DNA from: Sulfobacillus benefaciens
GTDB taxonomy: Bacteria; Bacillota; Sulfobacillia; Sulfobacillales; Sulfobacillaceae
Direction of reading: 5' to 3'
Assembly (NCBI GenBank): GCA_003023725.1
Contig: PXYT01000004.1
Span: 1-64,000 of the forward strand
Length of the DNA stretch: 64,000 nucleotides
Shown: piece after piece, positions 26,180 to 33,792 of the stretch
Layout: each line of letters begins with the position of its first letter
Position numbering within the stretch: the first letter of the stretch is position 1
Notes under the pieces: model-generated
Databases searched by the model: none
What the model was told of the DNA's origin: nothing
The model's input: only the letters and a program-made list of their open reading frames with translations
Translations under genes and position numbers: made by a program

Positions 26180-28324
26180 TTAAAGATAGTTTTGAAAAAA
26201 CTCACTGCGCTTACGGGCAATCATATAGAGTACATCGAACCCCCGAGGCATGTGGCGGGTTTTGGGCAATGCCAGCAACGAAAAATCCTTGTGTTGCGCA
26301 ATTAATGCATCGGCTAAAAGAGCCGTATGGCGAAAGTGAACATTTTCATCCAAGAGACCATGAATGACCAATAATTTTCCTCTCAGCTGCGACGCAAAAT
26401 TGTTCACGGACGCTTGTTCATACCCGGCATGATTGGTCTCATCGGTTCCCATATACCTTTCGGTGTAGGCGGTGTCATAATACCGAAAATCGGTCACAGG
26501 AGCACCGGCCACCCCGACCTTGAAGACATCGGGTGCCTTCAAGAGGGCACTCAAGGTCATGAACCCCCCATAACTCCATCCATAAATTCCTACGCGTTCG
26601 GGGTCAGTGGCGTAATGCTGGTGGACCCACTCTAATGCGGCAAGTTGGTCTTCCAGTTCGACCGTGCCAAATCGCCGATACAGAACACGCTCGAAATCCT
26701 TGCCTCGGTTGGCGCTTCCCCGGTTGTCGACTTTCAGCACTAAGTACCCATGCTGCGCAAAGTACTGTGCCGACAAATCCGCTGTCAAGTTCCATCCATT
26801 GATAACAAGCTGTGCGTGAGGGCCTCCATACACCGCCACTATCACCGGATGTTTCGATGCCAAGGAGGGGTCTGGGGCATAAGGGGTATACACCGCTCCG
26901 TAAAGACGTGTTCCGTTCGCCAAATCAACACTGACAATATCCGGTTTCTTCAGCCCTAGCGCTTCAGCATTCACCGCCTCAGGGCCGAGAAGAATATCCT
27001 CCGTGTCCTTGTTTTTAAGCTCGATCAACACCGTACGGGGGCTCATGGACAACGAAGAATATTGATCCACCATCCAGCGAAAATCCGACGACAGAACAGC
27101 CCGGTGCGTGCCTGGGAGAGTAGTCAGGCGGGTAATATCGGAAGAGATCAAATCCACCTGATAAATATGGCGTTCCACCGCCGACTCCTTAGTGGCTTGA
27201 ATCACGGCTTGTCCTCCATCAGGGCTGACCCCCAGAACCCCCGTCACCATCCACTGGCCTTCCGTAACCCATTTTACGGTGGAGCCTTGGGCATCTCGTA
27301 TGACAAGATGCCGGAATCCGTCCCGGTTGCCTTCGCTTGTGGTTAGGATATCCCCGGAAGGCAGAAAAAAGAGATCATGTGTGACGTTAACCCATTCCGG
27401 TGCGGTTTCAATCCACAATATCGTGCGCTGTTTTTCAGCGGGATTATAGCGAAGAACGATCAAATTTTTTTGATCCCGGGTCAAAACCTGTACGATGATA
27501 TCGTGAGAAGAAGGCGACCAGCGAACATCGGTGATATAACATTCGCCGAACTCGTCCCAATGAATCCAGTCCACTTCTCCGCCTGACAGAGGCATGATTC
27601 CAAGACGGGTGCTGGCGTTGGATTTTCCCACAAAGGGGTATGGATGGCGCTCACCCACGAGAGAATCACTAGTGAGATCGGTAATGACATAACGAGGAAT
27701 TTCTTGTGTGTTGACTTCCTCGAAAGCTATCCATCTCATATCGGGACTAACAAAAAATCCGTGGGCCCGGTCGAATTCTTCCTGGGCCACGTACTCGGCG
27801 AGACCGACGCTCTTCTGCGGATGATCGGCAGAAAAGAGGCACCGCTCCTTACGGGTCCTTCTGTCAAAGGTGAACAGCGACTGGTCCCGGACGTAGACAA
27901 TTTGCTGAGCATCCGGCGTTAAATAAGGATCTTCCACCCCGGCCAAGGAGTCAATGACGTCGTATTCACGTGTGGTTAAATTTAGAACGCTAAGCGCAGA
28001 CGCGTGAGGAATGAGAACATATCGAGGGGTACCCGATGCAAATTGGTACCCTGTGATGCCTTCCCACGGCATGCGCTGCCGTTCCCGTCTGAGTTCATCC
28101 TCCAGTGTTCTTCGTCCCCCTTGTTCAGGGGCTCCGGCCAATTTCTCAGCTTCCCGTGTCGATAAATTGACCGCCCACAATTCTAGACGCGAAGATCCCG
28201 GAGGACTCAGCAAATAAGTCAGATGCGCGTTATCGGGACTAAACTTCATCTCCACGGGAACCTGCATTCCCGCCGGGGGCATGGATGCAATATCGTCCCA
28301 GCTGATGTTGGCATACGATTTCAA
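26180..28324 (-). CDS. S9-family prolyl oligopeptidase (DPP IV/acylaminoacyl-peptidase-like)
   Basis: A 714-residue serine peptidase. The first 430 residues form the beta-propeller domain; the last 260 are an alpha/beta hydrolase. The nucleophile is S584 in GIYGWSYGGFM, the oxyanion region is AVYGGPHAQ, the acid is Asp in HGLLDENVHF, and His is in PKTRHMPRG. No signal peptide is visible, so it is probably cytoplasmic and trims proline-containing or N-blocked peptides. The DPP-IV-like N-terminal motif VAQEEFDRAHGF (paired acidic residues) suggests dipeptidyl activity. A long pyrimidine tract on the plus strand (26139-26186) lies at its 3' end. Confidence 0.9.
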   Translation of the reverse strand: MKSYANISWDDIASMPPAGMQVPVEMKFSPDNAHLTYLLSPPGSSRLELWAVNLSTREAEKLAGAPEQGGRRTLEDELRRERQRMPWEGITGYQFASGTPRYVLIPHASALSVLNLTTREYDVIDSLAGVEDPYLTPDAQQIVYVRDQSLFTFDRRTRKERCLFSADHPQKSVGLAEYVAQEEFDRAHGFFVSPDMRWIAFEEVNTQEIPRYVITDLTSDSLVGERHPYPFVGKSNASTRLGIMPLSGGEVDWIHWDEFGECYITDVRWSPSSHDIIVQVLTRDQKNLIVLRYNPAEKQRTILWIETAPEWVNVTHDLFFLPSGDILTTSEGNRDGFRHLVIRDAQGSTVKWVTEGQWMVTGVLGVSPDGGQAVIQATKESAVERHIYQVDLISSDITRLTTLPGTHRAVLSSDFRWMVDQYSSLSMSPRTVLIELKNKDTEDILLGPEAVNAEALGLKKPDIVSVDLANGTRLYGAVYTPYAPDPSLASKHPVIVAVYGGPHAQLVINGWNLTADLSAQYFAQHGYLVLKVDNRGSANRGKDFERVLYRRFGTVELEDQLAALEWVHQHYATDPERVGIYGWSYGGFMTLSALLKAPDVFKVGVAGAPVTDFRYYDTAYTERYMGTDETNHAGYEQASVNNFASQLRGKLLVIHGLLDENVHFRHTALLADALIAQHKDFSLLALPKTRHMPRGFDVLYMIARKRSEFFQNYL

Positions 28325-28612
28325 TCGGAAAGACTCCCTTCGCCTTCTTGAGCGTCAAAGTTAATAACAGGCCATGAATGACCCGTTGCAGCCATTGCTT
28401 CGTGTTCCAGGCAAGACGCCACGACTCCTCACAATGAGATTCGGAACGGGGGAATGGCCGATTCCCCCGTTCCTCGGCGCCCTCTCTTGTCACGCGTCAC
28501 GTAAATGCTTTATGGTTCAAGAGGGTATTCGTATTCCGCCCTTGCCAACGAGTAAAATTCTTTCATAACATCTAGTATTAACATACAACATAAAGAGAGG
28601 AGTTCCCTGCCC

Positions 28613-29185
28613 ATGATTATTCTTTCGAGTTTCCTTGGCAGCCTATTCGCCTTTTTAGTGGTTTGGGCCATTCTCCGCCGTTCGGAAACCATCGCCGTCA
28701 GCCATTCCGAGTCCTCCCCTCCACGAGGGCCGTGGTGGCGGCTGGCTGTTCTCCTTCTGATAATGGCTGTGATTGAAGAAGGGGTCTTCCGTTGGCTCAT
28801 AATCGGTCAAGGTCAGCACATAATCGGCCTGGGACCCGCCTTCATCTTGTCACTCGTCCTCTTTGCCGTCGCTCACCGCCAAAATGGCCCGTTGACATTT
28901 TTCACCACCATAAATCTTGTATTGGTAGGACTTATCCTGGGTGTTATTTTCTTGTGGTGGGGAATTTGGGCCGCAGTGGCCGCTCATTTCGGTTGGAACT
29001 TCGCCGAATGGATAACCGGCTTTACCATCAGCGGAGAAAAGACCCGATCCCTTCTCCCTGCTCCGCTGGAACGCCGCATTCACGGCTACCCTTATGGTCC
29101 GGAATCTCACTGGAGTGCAACCTTGGTAATGATGATCTGCCTCAGCATTCTTATTATTCCTGGTCTCAGCCGAATCGTCGGATAG
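28613..29185 (+). CDS. CPBP-family intramembrane metalloprotease
   Basis: A 190-residue membrane protein with AGAGAGGAG upstream of the ATG. It carries the three CPBP (Rce1/Abi) motifs: EEGVFR (EExxxR), FAVAHRQNG (FxxxH) and HFGWNFAEW (HxxxN). The family cleaves within the membrane; bacterial members have been linked to bacteriocin immunity and signal processing. It is divergent from the S9 peptidase and convergent with the Nudix gene 9 nt away, so no partner is implied. Confidence 0.88.
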   Translation: MIILSSFLGSLFAFLVVWAILRRSETIAVSHSESSPPRGPWWRLAVLLLIMAVIEEGVFRWLIIGQGQHIIGLGPAFILSLVLFAVAHRQNGPLTFFTTINLVLVGLILGVIFLWWGIWAAVAAHFGWNFAEWITGFTISGEKTRSLLPAPLERRIHGYPYGPESHWSATLVMMICLSILIIPGLSRIVG

Positions 29186-29194
29186 CCTTGCCAA

Positions 29195-29689
29195 CTAAAA
29201 GGAGTGGTTGGCCGCCTCAGAAGGCCACGCCGCCCTGAATGGCACCGAGGCGCCGGAATAGGCATCCAAAGTGCGTGCCAAAAACTGTGGCCGGGTCACC
29301 AGCTGTTCAAAGGTTTGGGGAGAAGGGTCCACAAATCTGGCAGCCTTAGTTTCGGTCGAAGTCCTTAAACGGCCTCCCGTCATTTCACCGATAAATATGA
29401 CCACCACGACCCCGGTTTGTCTATTTTGATACACCCCGCTGACACCCTGCACATTCACTTCAATGCCGCTCTCTTCCTCTACTTCCCGAATTACCGCTTC
29501 TTCCAGGGTCTCTCCTTCTTCAACTTGTCCGCCCGGCAATTCCCAGGTATCATGCCGGTGATAAGTCTGAACTAACAGGACTTGCCCTTTAATATTGGTA
29601 ATATATGCTGCCGCAGCGACCGTATGCTTTGGTATATCCGTGAATATCCTTCCTCTCTGCTTCTGTGCTTCCCCGCTGTCATCCATCAT
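29195..29689 (-). CDS. Nudix hydrolase
   Basis: A 164-residue protein with a complete Nudix box, G-x5-E-x7-REVEEESGI, in the stretch beginning GGQVEEGETLEEAV. The N-terminal part AAAAYITNIKGQVLLVQT is the usual first strand pair. The family hydrolyses nucleoside diphosphates linked to other groups; MutT-like 8-oxo-dGTP cleansing or ADP-ribose hydrolysis are possible but not separable here. It is convergent with the CPBP gene. Confidence 0.88.
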   Translation of the reverse strand: MMDDSGEAQKQRGRIFTDIPKHTVAAAAYITNIKGQVLLVQTYHRHDTWELPGGQVEEGETLEEAVIREVEEESGIEVNVQGVSGVYQNRQTGVVVVIFIGEMTGGRLRTSTETKAARFVDPSPQTFEQLVTRPQFLARTLDAYSGASVPFRAAWPSEAANHSF

Positions 29690-30204
29690 TGGTCAAATCC
29701 CTGGTCATCTGGTTCCATGCTACCATTTTTTAAGGCAGTCCTGAAAAATGATTGCACTTTTTGTGCAATCACCAGGACTAAGCCATGCGGAGCCGCGTCC
29801 GACTCCGCACCGACCGCCCCCTTAGATCAGCATGCCTAAGTGGTGTAATGAAGACGGTTTCTCTTGGACTCTTCAAATGCCGGAGTGTTCGCCTAATTTT
29901 TGTGATCCAGTATCAAAAGCCAGCATCGTTTGACGGGATAGACTTGTTGTATAGGGTGGGGATGTTCATTATGGACCGTGTGGTCCGCGCTCGACTCTTT
30001 CAACCCGGTCTTCCGGGAATTTGACAGTGTGCCAGCATTTTCTCTCACCAACTGGTGTCGGACTCATTCTCTATCGCTTTATCCCGAGGCTGCCTTACCT
30101 TGATAGTGTATCCCAACGCAGTATGTGGTAAGCTCATGAAAGGCAAATTGAAGCATTGTCGTCCGCACCAAAAAGGGATAGGCCTAAAAAGGGGAGTGGT
30201 TATC
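29690..30204. other. Intergenic region with consecutive hairpins
   Basis: About 515 nt upstream of the SHOCT gene without convincing coding sequence. It contains the nested inverted repeat and neighbouring hairpin listed at 29737-29808, and a smaller CTTAG/CTAAG pair just after. Confidence 0.45.
29737..29808. repeat. Nested inverted repeat followed by a second hairpin
   Basis: AGTCCTG (29737-29743) pairs with CAGGACT (29773-29779). Inside, TGATTGCAC (29749-29757) pairs with GTGCAATCA (29763-29771) around a TTTTT loop, leaving a 5-A bulge on one side. GCGGAG (29787-29792) then pairs with CTCCGC (29803-29808). It may be a small structured RNA, a transposable-element end or a regulator site. 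Confidence 0.5.
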
Positions 30205-30483
30205 ATGCCGTCAAGGGAGATTTCCACGGCGATTTTTAATGTTTTTATGTTCTTGCTGTTGTGGCGATTTACTATACGCCTTTTTCAGCGCCCCAGGCGT
30301 TCCAGGCGCTGGCTGACACAAAATTCTTCTTCCTATACTGCACTGTCTCCCCGTGCAATGTCGTCGCCGTCTCCACTGGAAATTGCACAAGATCGCTATG
30401 CTCGAGGAGAAATCGATGCGAAGGAATTTGAACAAATCGTGGATCATCTCTTAAAATCGCGCTCACCGTCGCAAGAGTGGTAA
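30205..30483 (+). CDS. SHOCT-domain small membrane protein
   Basis: A 92-residue protein from ATG 30205, GGGGAG 8 nt upstream. One membrane helix (IFNVFMFLLLWRFTI) near the N-terminus is followed by an Arg-rich stretch and a C-terminal SHOCT domain (LEIAQDRYARGEIDAKEFEQ). SHOCT modules are short oligomerisation or anchoring motifs found at the ends of many small bacterial membrane proteins. No specific function can be assigned. It converges with the phosphatase gene downstream. Confidence 0.75.
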   Translation: MPSREISTAIFNVFMFLLLWRFTIRLFQRPRRSRRWLTQNSSSYTALSPRAMSSPSPLEIAQDRYARGEIDAKEFEQIVDHLLKSRSPSQEW

Positions 30484-30514
30484 AACGCTATAATTTGGAA
30501 GTCACTGGAGTTAT

Positions 30515-31102
30515 CTAACCGGGTTCGTCGCAATTGCCGTTTTGCGAGTATTCGTTTAGTTTTGGTGATAAAAAGCCTCGGATTACTTTCCATTGGTCTA
30601 CGTCAATCACCGACACCCCGGGCAAGGGGATGCTAAACCATTCCAACAAGCTGATTTTCCTTTGCAAGATGTGAGAGTAGAAGAGGGCCAGAATTCTCGC
30701 GTGGGAAATGATGCCAATAGTCTGTTCCTTGTGCCTTTTCACTAATCTCAGAATACAGTCTACAATGCGATCAGTGGCCTCTCGGGGATCCTCGCCAACA
30801 TACCGTGTTCGATCGGCGCGAGAGAGGACGGATTCCGGCGCCGGAGAGAGAAGAGGGCTGACATCGCGTAAATCAGCCAGCGGCTGCAAAGGAATTCCCG
30901 TTATCCGCGAAATAATTTCTCCCGTCTCCCGTGCCTTAAGCTCTGGGCTATGATATAACTTGCCGACACCTCTCCAGTCTTCGCCGCGAGCCAGTTCAGC
31001 GGTGCGCAGCGCGCCGGAGAGAGACAAGGGCCACAGTTCCGGAGGAACATCCGGTTTTCGCTCGACATGCCCATGCCGAATCACGAAGAGCTTTGTCGTC
31101 AT
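30515..31102 (-). CDS. Histidine phosphatase (phosphoglycerate mutase-like)
   Basis: A 195-residue member of the histidine phosphatase superfamily with the phospho-acceptor His in KLFVIRHGHVERKP, Arg/Glu region SPELKARETGEII, and the second His in IGIISHARILALF. ATG 31102 (MTTKLF) is chosen over longer frames because GGAAAGGATGG gives a usable site. Members act as cobalamin-pathway CobC phosphatases, broad phosphatases or phosphoglycerate mutases; the substrate is open. Confidence 0.85.
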   Translation of the reverse strand: MTTKLFVIRHGHVERKPDVPPELWPLSLSGALRTAELARGEDWRGVGKLYHSPELKARETGEIISRITGIPLQPLADLRDVSPLLSPAPESVLSRADRTRYVGEDPREATDRIVDCILRLVKRHKEQTIGIISHARILALFYSHILQRKISLLEWFSIPLPGVSVIDVDQWKVIRGFLSPKLNEYSQNGNCDEPG

Positions 31103-31554
31103 TACTCCCATCCTTTCCTGTCCTAACGGCAAACTGTCTGTGCCGTGGTTGCCAAAAGCACCTCGATCTGCTGGCTTCCCCAATATTCGCTCTGATGCGG
31201 CGATCCTCATCTTCCCTTGATGAACCACGAAAATCATCCATACTGAAAACCACCGCAGGCCCCTGAGGATGGATGATCAGATAGCTCTGATATGGGATGA
31301 ATCTTGATTCTGCGCAATTATTCGTTATTTTACCAAATGTTCGTCATAAAGTCTGTGGCCGCCCGGCTTCGGCCCACATCATGCCAAGACCTTGACATCA
31401 CCTGGCAGCATGTTAATGTGAGAGTATCGGGATTCTGCGAATGATGCAGGCTTGATTTGGAGGGATTGCCCCACGCTGTGAGACACAGTTGCCGTTCCCG
31501 ATGTTGTTATTCGGTCAGGGGTAATCCAGTGAAACAAGGAGGTGATATCATTCC
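31103..31554. other. Intergenic region upstream of the TGA-containing disulfide oxidoreductase
   Basis: About 450 nt separating divergent genes. A short inverted repeat GTGGCCG/CGGCCCAC sits at 31355-31377. No coding sequence is supported. It ends in a strong AAGGAGGTGAT ribosome site for the gene at 31555. Confidence 0.4.
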
Positions 31555-32205
31555 ATGGCATATTTGGACGAGAAGATTCGCGGGCAAGTCAGCCAATTTT
31601 TTCAGGATCTAAAGGACCCCGTGACCATTCAGATTTTTCCGGGCCCGAACAGTGAACTATCTCAGGTGTTTATCGAGTTGTCCAACGAAGTGGCTGATCT
31701 GTCGGATCTTGTCATGGTGACACAAACTACGGAAGTGCCACCTTTGGAACCTGGTCATTCGGGCGACGAAAATATTTCCGGGCCTATTGCGATGTTGTTG
31801 GATAACAGTGGTCATCCAACCGGAATCCGGTTTGTTGGTATTCCCAGCGGTCATGAATTTGGTGCCTTTCTAGAAGACATTAAGGCTGTTTCCACTCACC
31901 ATGTAGGACTCAGCGAAGAAGGCCAGCAAGCGCTGTCGCAGATTCAACAGCCTGTTCACATTCAGGTGTTTACCACCCCTACGTGACCATACTGTCCCCG
32001 GGCGGTACGCCTGGCACATGAAATGGCACTGCATTCTCCGCATATTGTGGCGGATATGGTTGACGCCAGTGAATTCCCGGATCTGGCGGGAAAGTATAAT
32101 GTTTATGGCGTCCCCAAGTCAGTCGTCAATGGCAAACTGGATGTGACGGGAGCAGTTCCGGAAAACCAGTTGTTGAAGGTTGTTTTGGATTCGATCGCGT
32201 CATAG
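31555..32205 (+). CDS. Protein disulfide oxidoreductase (two thioredoxin folds) with in-frame TGA, probable selenoprotein UPYC
   Basis: Read through one TGA (31984-31986), this frame gives 216 residues from ATG 31555 (AAGGAGGTGAT upstream) to TAG. The N-terminal thioredoxin-like half lacks a CxxC (IQIFPGPNSELSQ). The C-terminal half reads VHIQVFTTPT-[TGA]-PYCPRAVRLAHEM. The TGA falls exactly at the first Cys of the CPYC motif, and the fold continues through the cis-Pro loop YNVYGVPKSVVNG. Two-domain PDO proteins normally have Cys there. Sec144/Cys147 is the natural reading. A hairpin 11 nt after the TGA (31998-32014, 3-nt loop starting with G) could be the bacterial SECIS. A premature stop is less likely because the next gene has the same feature. 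Confidence 0.8.
31998..32014 (+). promoter_or_regulatory. Candidate bacterial SECIS hairpin
   Basis: CCGGGCG (31998-32004) pairs with CGCCTGG (32008-32014) including one G-U, around loop GTA. An outer TGT/ACA stem (31993-31995 and 32016-32018) extends it. The loop lies 19-21 nt after the TGA and starts with G, in line with published rules for bacterial SECIS elements as I recall them. Being inside a coding sequence, chance pairing is possible. Confidence 0.5.
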
Positions 32206-32233
32206 GATGGATTAGCAATCGGCACCGACAAAA

Positions 32234-32269
32234 CGAGCAAGGCCACGAATGTGCCTTGCTCGCGTTTTT
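32234..32269. terminator. Bidirectional Rho-independent terminator between convergent redox genes
   Basis: CGAGCAAGG (32234-32242) pairs with CCTTGCTCG (32254-32262); an inner CAC/GTG extends the stem. TTTTT follows on the plus strand (32265-32269) and TTTT on the minus strand, so it can end both the oxidoreductase and the glutaredoxin transcripts. Confidence 0.85.
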
Positions 32270-32504
32270 ATTCTCGAACGCCCAACGTTCTGGCCAATTT
32301 CGGCCGATTAAATCCAACAATAACGGTTCCATTGACAATTATCACCGGCACGCCGGTTTGTCCGGACTTGCGCTGCAGTTCCTGAGCCCCTTGGGAATTT
32401 TTGCTCACGTCGACCTCTTTAAAGGGCACCTTGCGTTCCTGAAGGAACCGCTTTGCACTCCGGCAATGAGGTCACGTGGGTGTCGTATAGACGAGAACTG
32501 CCAT
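32268..32504 (-). CDS. Glutaredoxin-like protein with in-frame TGA, probable selenoprotein UPHC
   Basis: Read through one TGA (minus 32474-32472), the frame gives 78 residues from ATG 32504 (GGGGTGG 5 nt upstream) to TAA. It reads MAVLVYTTPT-[TGA]-PHCRSAKRFLQE, then the cis-Pro loop QTGVPVIIVNG and VIVGFNRPKLARTLG, the standard one-domain glutaredoxin-family fold (YruB/NrdH-like). The TGA occupies the first active-site Cys, giving Sec11/Cys14. No other lesion is present. A GTTCC-TTCA-GGAAC hairpin begins 23 nt after the TGA; its loop lacks the early G usual in bacterial SECIS. It would reduce disulfides, peroxides or glutathione-like mixed disulfides. It faces the disulfide oxidoreductase gene. 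Confidence 0.8.
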
Positions 32505-32654
32505 AAAGCCACCCCCATTTTCGCATAAATACCTGGCACATTATACCCCGATAGGTATGTGACCATCAAGACGGGTGCTCCCTTCCATTGCGTCTCATGC
32601 ACACTTTGTGCATCACTTGTATACCGTGATTAGGACCGAGCGGAGGTGACAGTG

Positions 32655-33689
32655 ATGACGGAAGAGAGCATCCCCTTGTTGGCAGAGTCTTATACCGCGT
32701 ACGGAAAACAGTCCTTTACCCGCAATTGGGTCCGCACAATGCGTCAATCGGTAGTCATTAACGGCGATAACAGCACCGTCTCCGCCATTTGTCACGGATT
32801 GCTGAAAGCCCTGGATTCCCACGTCACCTGGACCCTCTCACGAGCCTTTAATCCCGGGTTACTTTCAGGAATTATATTGCCCAACGAAAAAATTGCGATT
32901 ATTGGTCATTCAGGACGCCTGAGTCCCTGGACCCAACACACCGTTAGCCATACTCTTATCATTCCCGAAAACCACCAAGCACAGTTGGACGGGCAGGACC
33001 CGCAAGTGCCGCATAGCGTCTATCGCCACCTTTTCATTGCCAAAGAATATTTGCAAGATTTGGAGAATCTTTGGACGGGCGTTCATTCTCTGACTGGGCG
33101 GATTGAAGCCCTGGAGCACGATCTCATTCGGTCATTGAGTCAGTCTGCGCCACCTTTCTCGTCTTCTTCCGTCGAAACGTACCACGCCTTTCGTTCTTCC
33201 CTCACTTCCCGTGGTCCCTTTTCATTTGCACACAACGACGGGGCACGAAACATTAAACGGACTCTCATCGCAAGCCCGCTCGGATCCGGTGTTCCTGCCA
33301 TGCTAAAACGACTCGGCCAGAAAGCCAGGCAAATGGGATACCGTGTCTTGTTGCTGCATTGCGGACTCGACCCCTCCCACATTGACCACGTATATTTTCC
33401 CGATGTATCTTGGCTTGTGAGTCACAACATTGCGCCTCACAGCACAGTTCCAGCCCCCTATGACAAGGTCATTGACCTCACCGACGGCTTTGGCGCCGAT
33501 TTAAAAAACCTTTCGTTAAAAATCGAAAAGTTCTCCTACCTGTATGCTCAGGCTTATAATCACGCATGGGAAGATTTCTCTCGGGTGCCTGGTTCGTGCT
33601 GCCTTAGAAACTACTCCTCTGATGCCGGGTTCTGGATTCAAGAGATTTTATCCTTGGCTCCGCTACAGTCCTTCACCCATAACCGTTAA
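32655..33689 (+). CDS. Degenerate tandem P-loop protein related to PRK06851-type ATPases
   Basis: 344 residues from ATG 32655, GGAGG 8 nt upstream. The second half contains TLIASPLGSGVPAMLKRLG followed by GYRVLLLHCGLDPSHIDHV, PDVSWLVSHNIAPHS. That sequence resembles the conserved core of PRK06851-family nucleotide-binding proteins, which carry two P-loop domains, each with a His-Cys-x-x-Asp stretch and an ending near PH. The first half repeats the layout (QSVVINGDNSTVSAICHGLL ... LLSGIILPNEKIAII). In both copies the GxxxxGK[ST] Lys is missing, so ATP binding in the usual way is doubtful. Assignment is from memory of the family pattern and is moderate. Function unknown. Confidence 0.5.
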   Translation: MTEESIPLLAESYTAYGKQSFTRNWVRTMRQSVVINGDNSTVSAICHGLLKALDSHVTWTLSRAFNPGLLSGIILPNEKIAIIGHSGRLSPWTQHTVSHTLIIPENHQAQLDGQDPQVPHSVYRHLFIAKEYLQDLENLWTGVHSLTGRIEALEHDLIRSLSQSAPPFSSSSVETYHAFRSSLTSRGPFSFAHNDGARNIKRTLIASPLGSGVPAMLKRLGQKARQMGYRVLLLHCGLDPSHIDHVYFPDVSWLVSHNIAPHSTVPAPYDKVIDLTDGFGADLKNLSLKIEKFSYLYAQAYNHAWEDFSRVPGSCCLRNYSSDAGFWIQEILSLAPLQSFTHNR

Positions 33690-33745
33690 AAGGGCGCCCA
33701 TTCATGCCAAACAAGAGAATCCCCAATTCATCATTAAAGAAAACA

Positions 33746-33767
33746 CCCGCCGGGATAATCCGGCGGG
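33746..33767 (-). terminator. Rho-independent terminator of the APC permease gene
   Basis: CCCGCCGG (33746-33753) and CCGGCGGG (33760-33767) form an 8-bp GC stem with a 6-nt loop; on the minus strand it is followed by TGTTTTCTTT. It lies 26 nt past the permease stop and may also end the convergent upstream gene. Confidence 0.8.
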
Positions 33768-33792
33768 CGAAGATATATCTCTACAAAACGAC

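Noticed and set aside
26139-26186. CT-rich tract as a coding or repeat element
   Set aside because: It is a simple pyrimidine-rich stretch at the end of the S9 peptidase gene with no repeat unit.
31555-31986. A complete 143-residue protein ending at the TGA, plus a separate small gene at 32023
   Set aside because: Both pieces are in one frame, the break falls inside the redox motif, and the second piece lacks a ribosome site.
31984-32474. Genome-wide reassignment of TGA to an amino acid
   Set aside because: TGA ends many intact genes here (for example at 12600, 21255 and 39336), so the two active-site TGAs are specific events.
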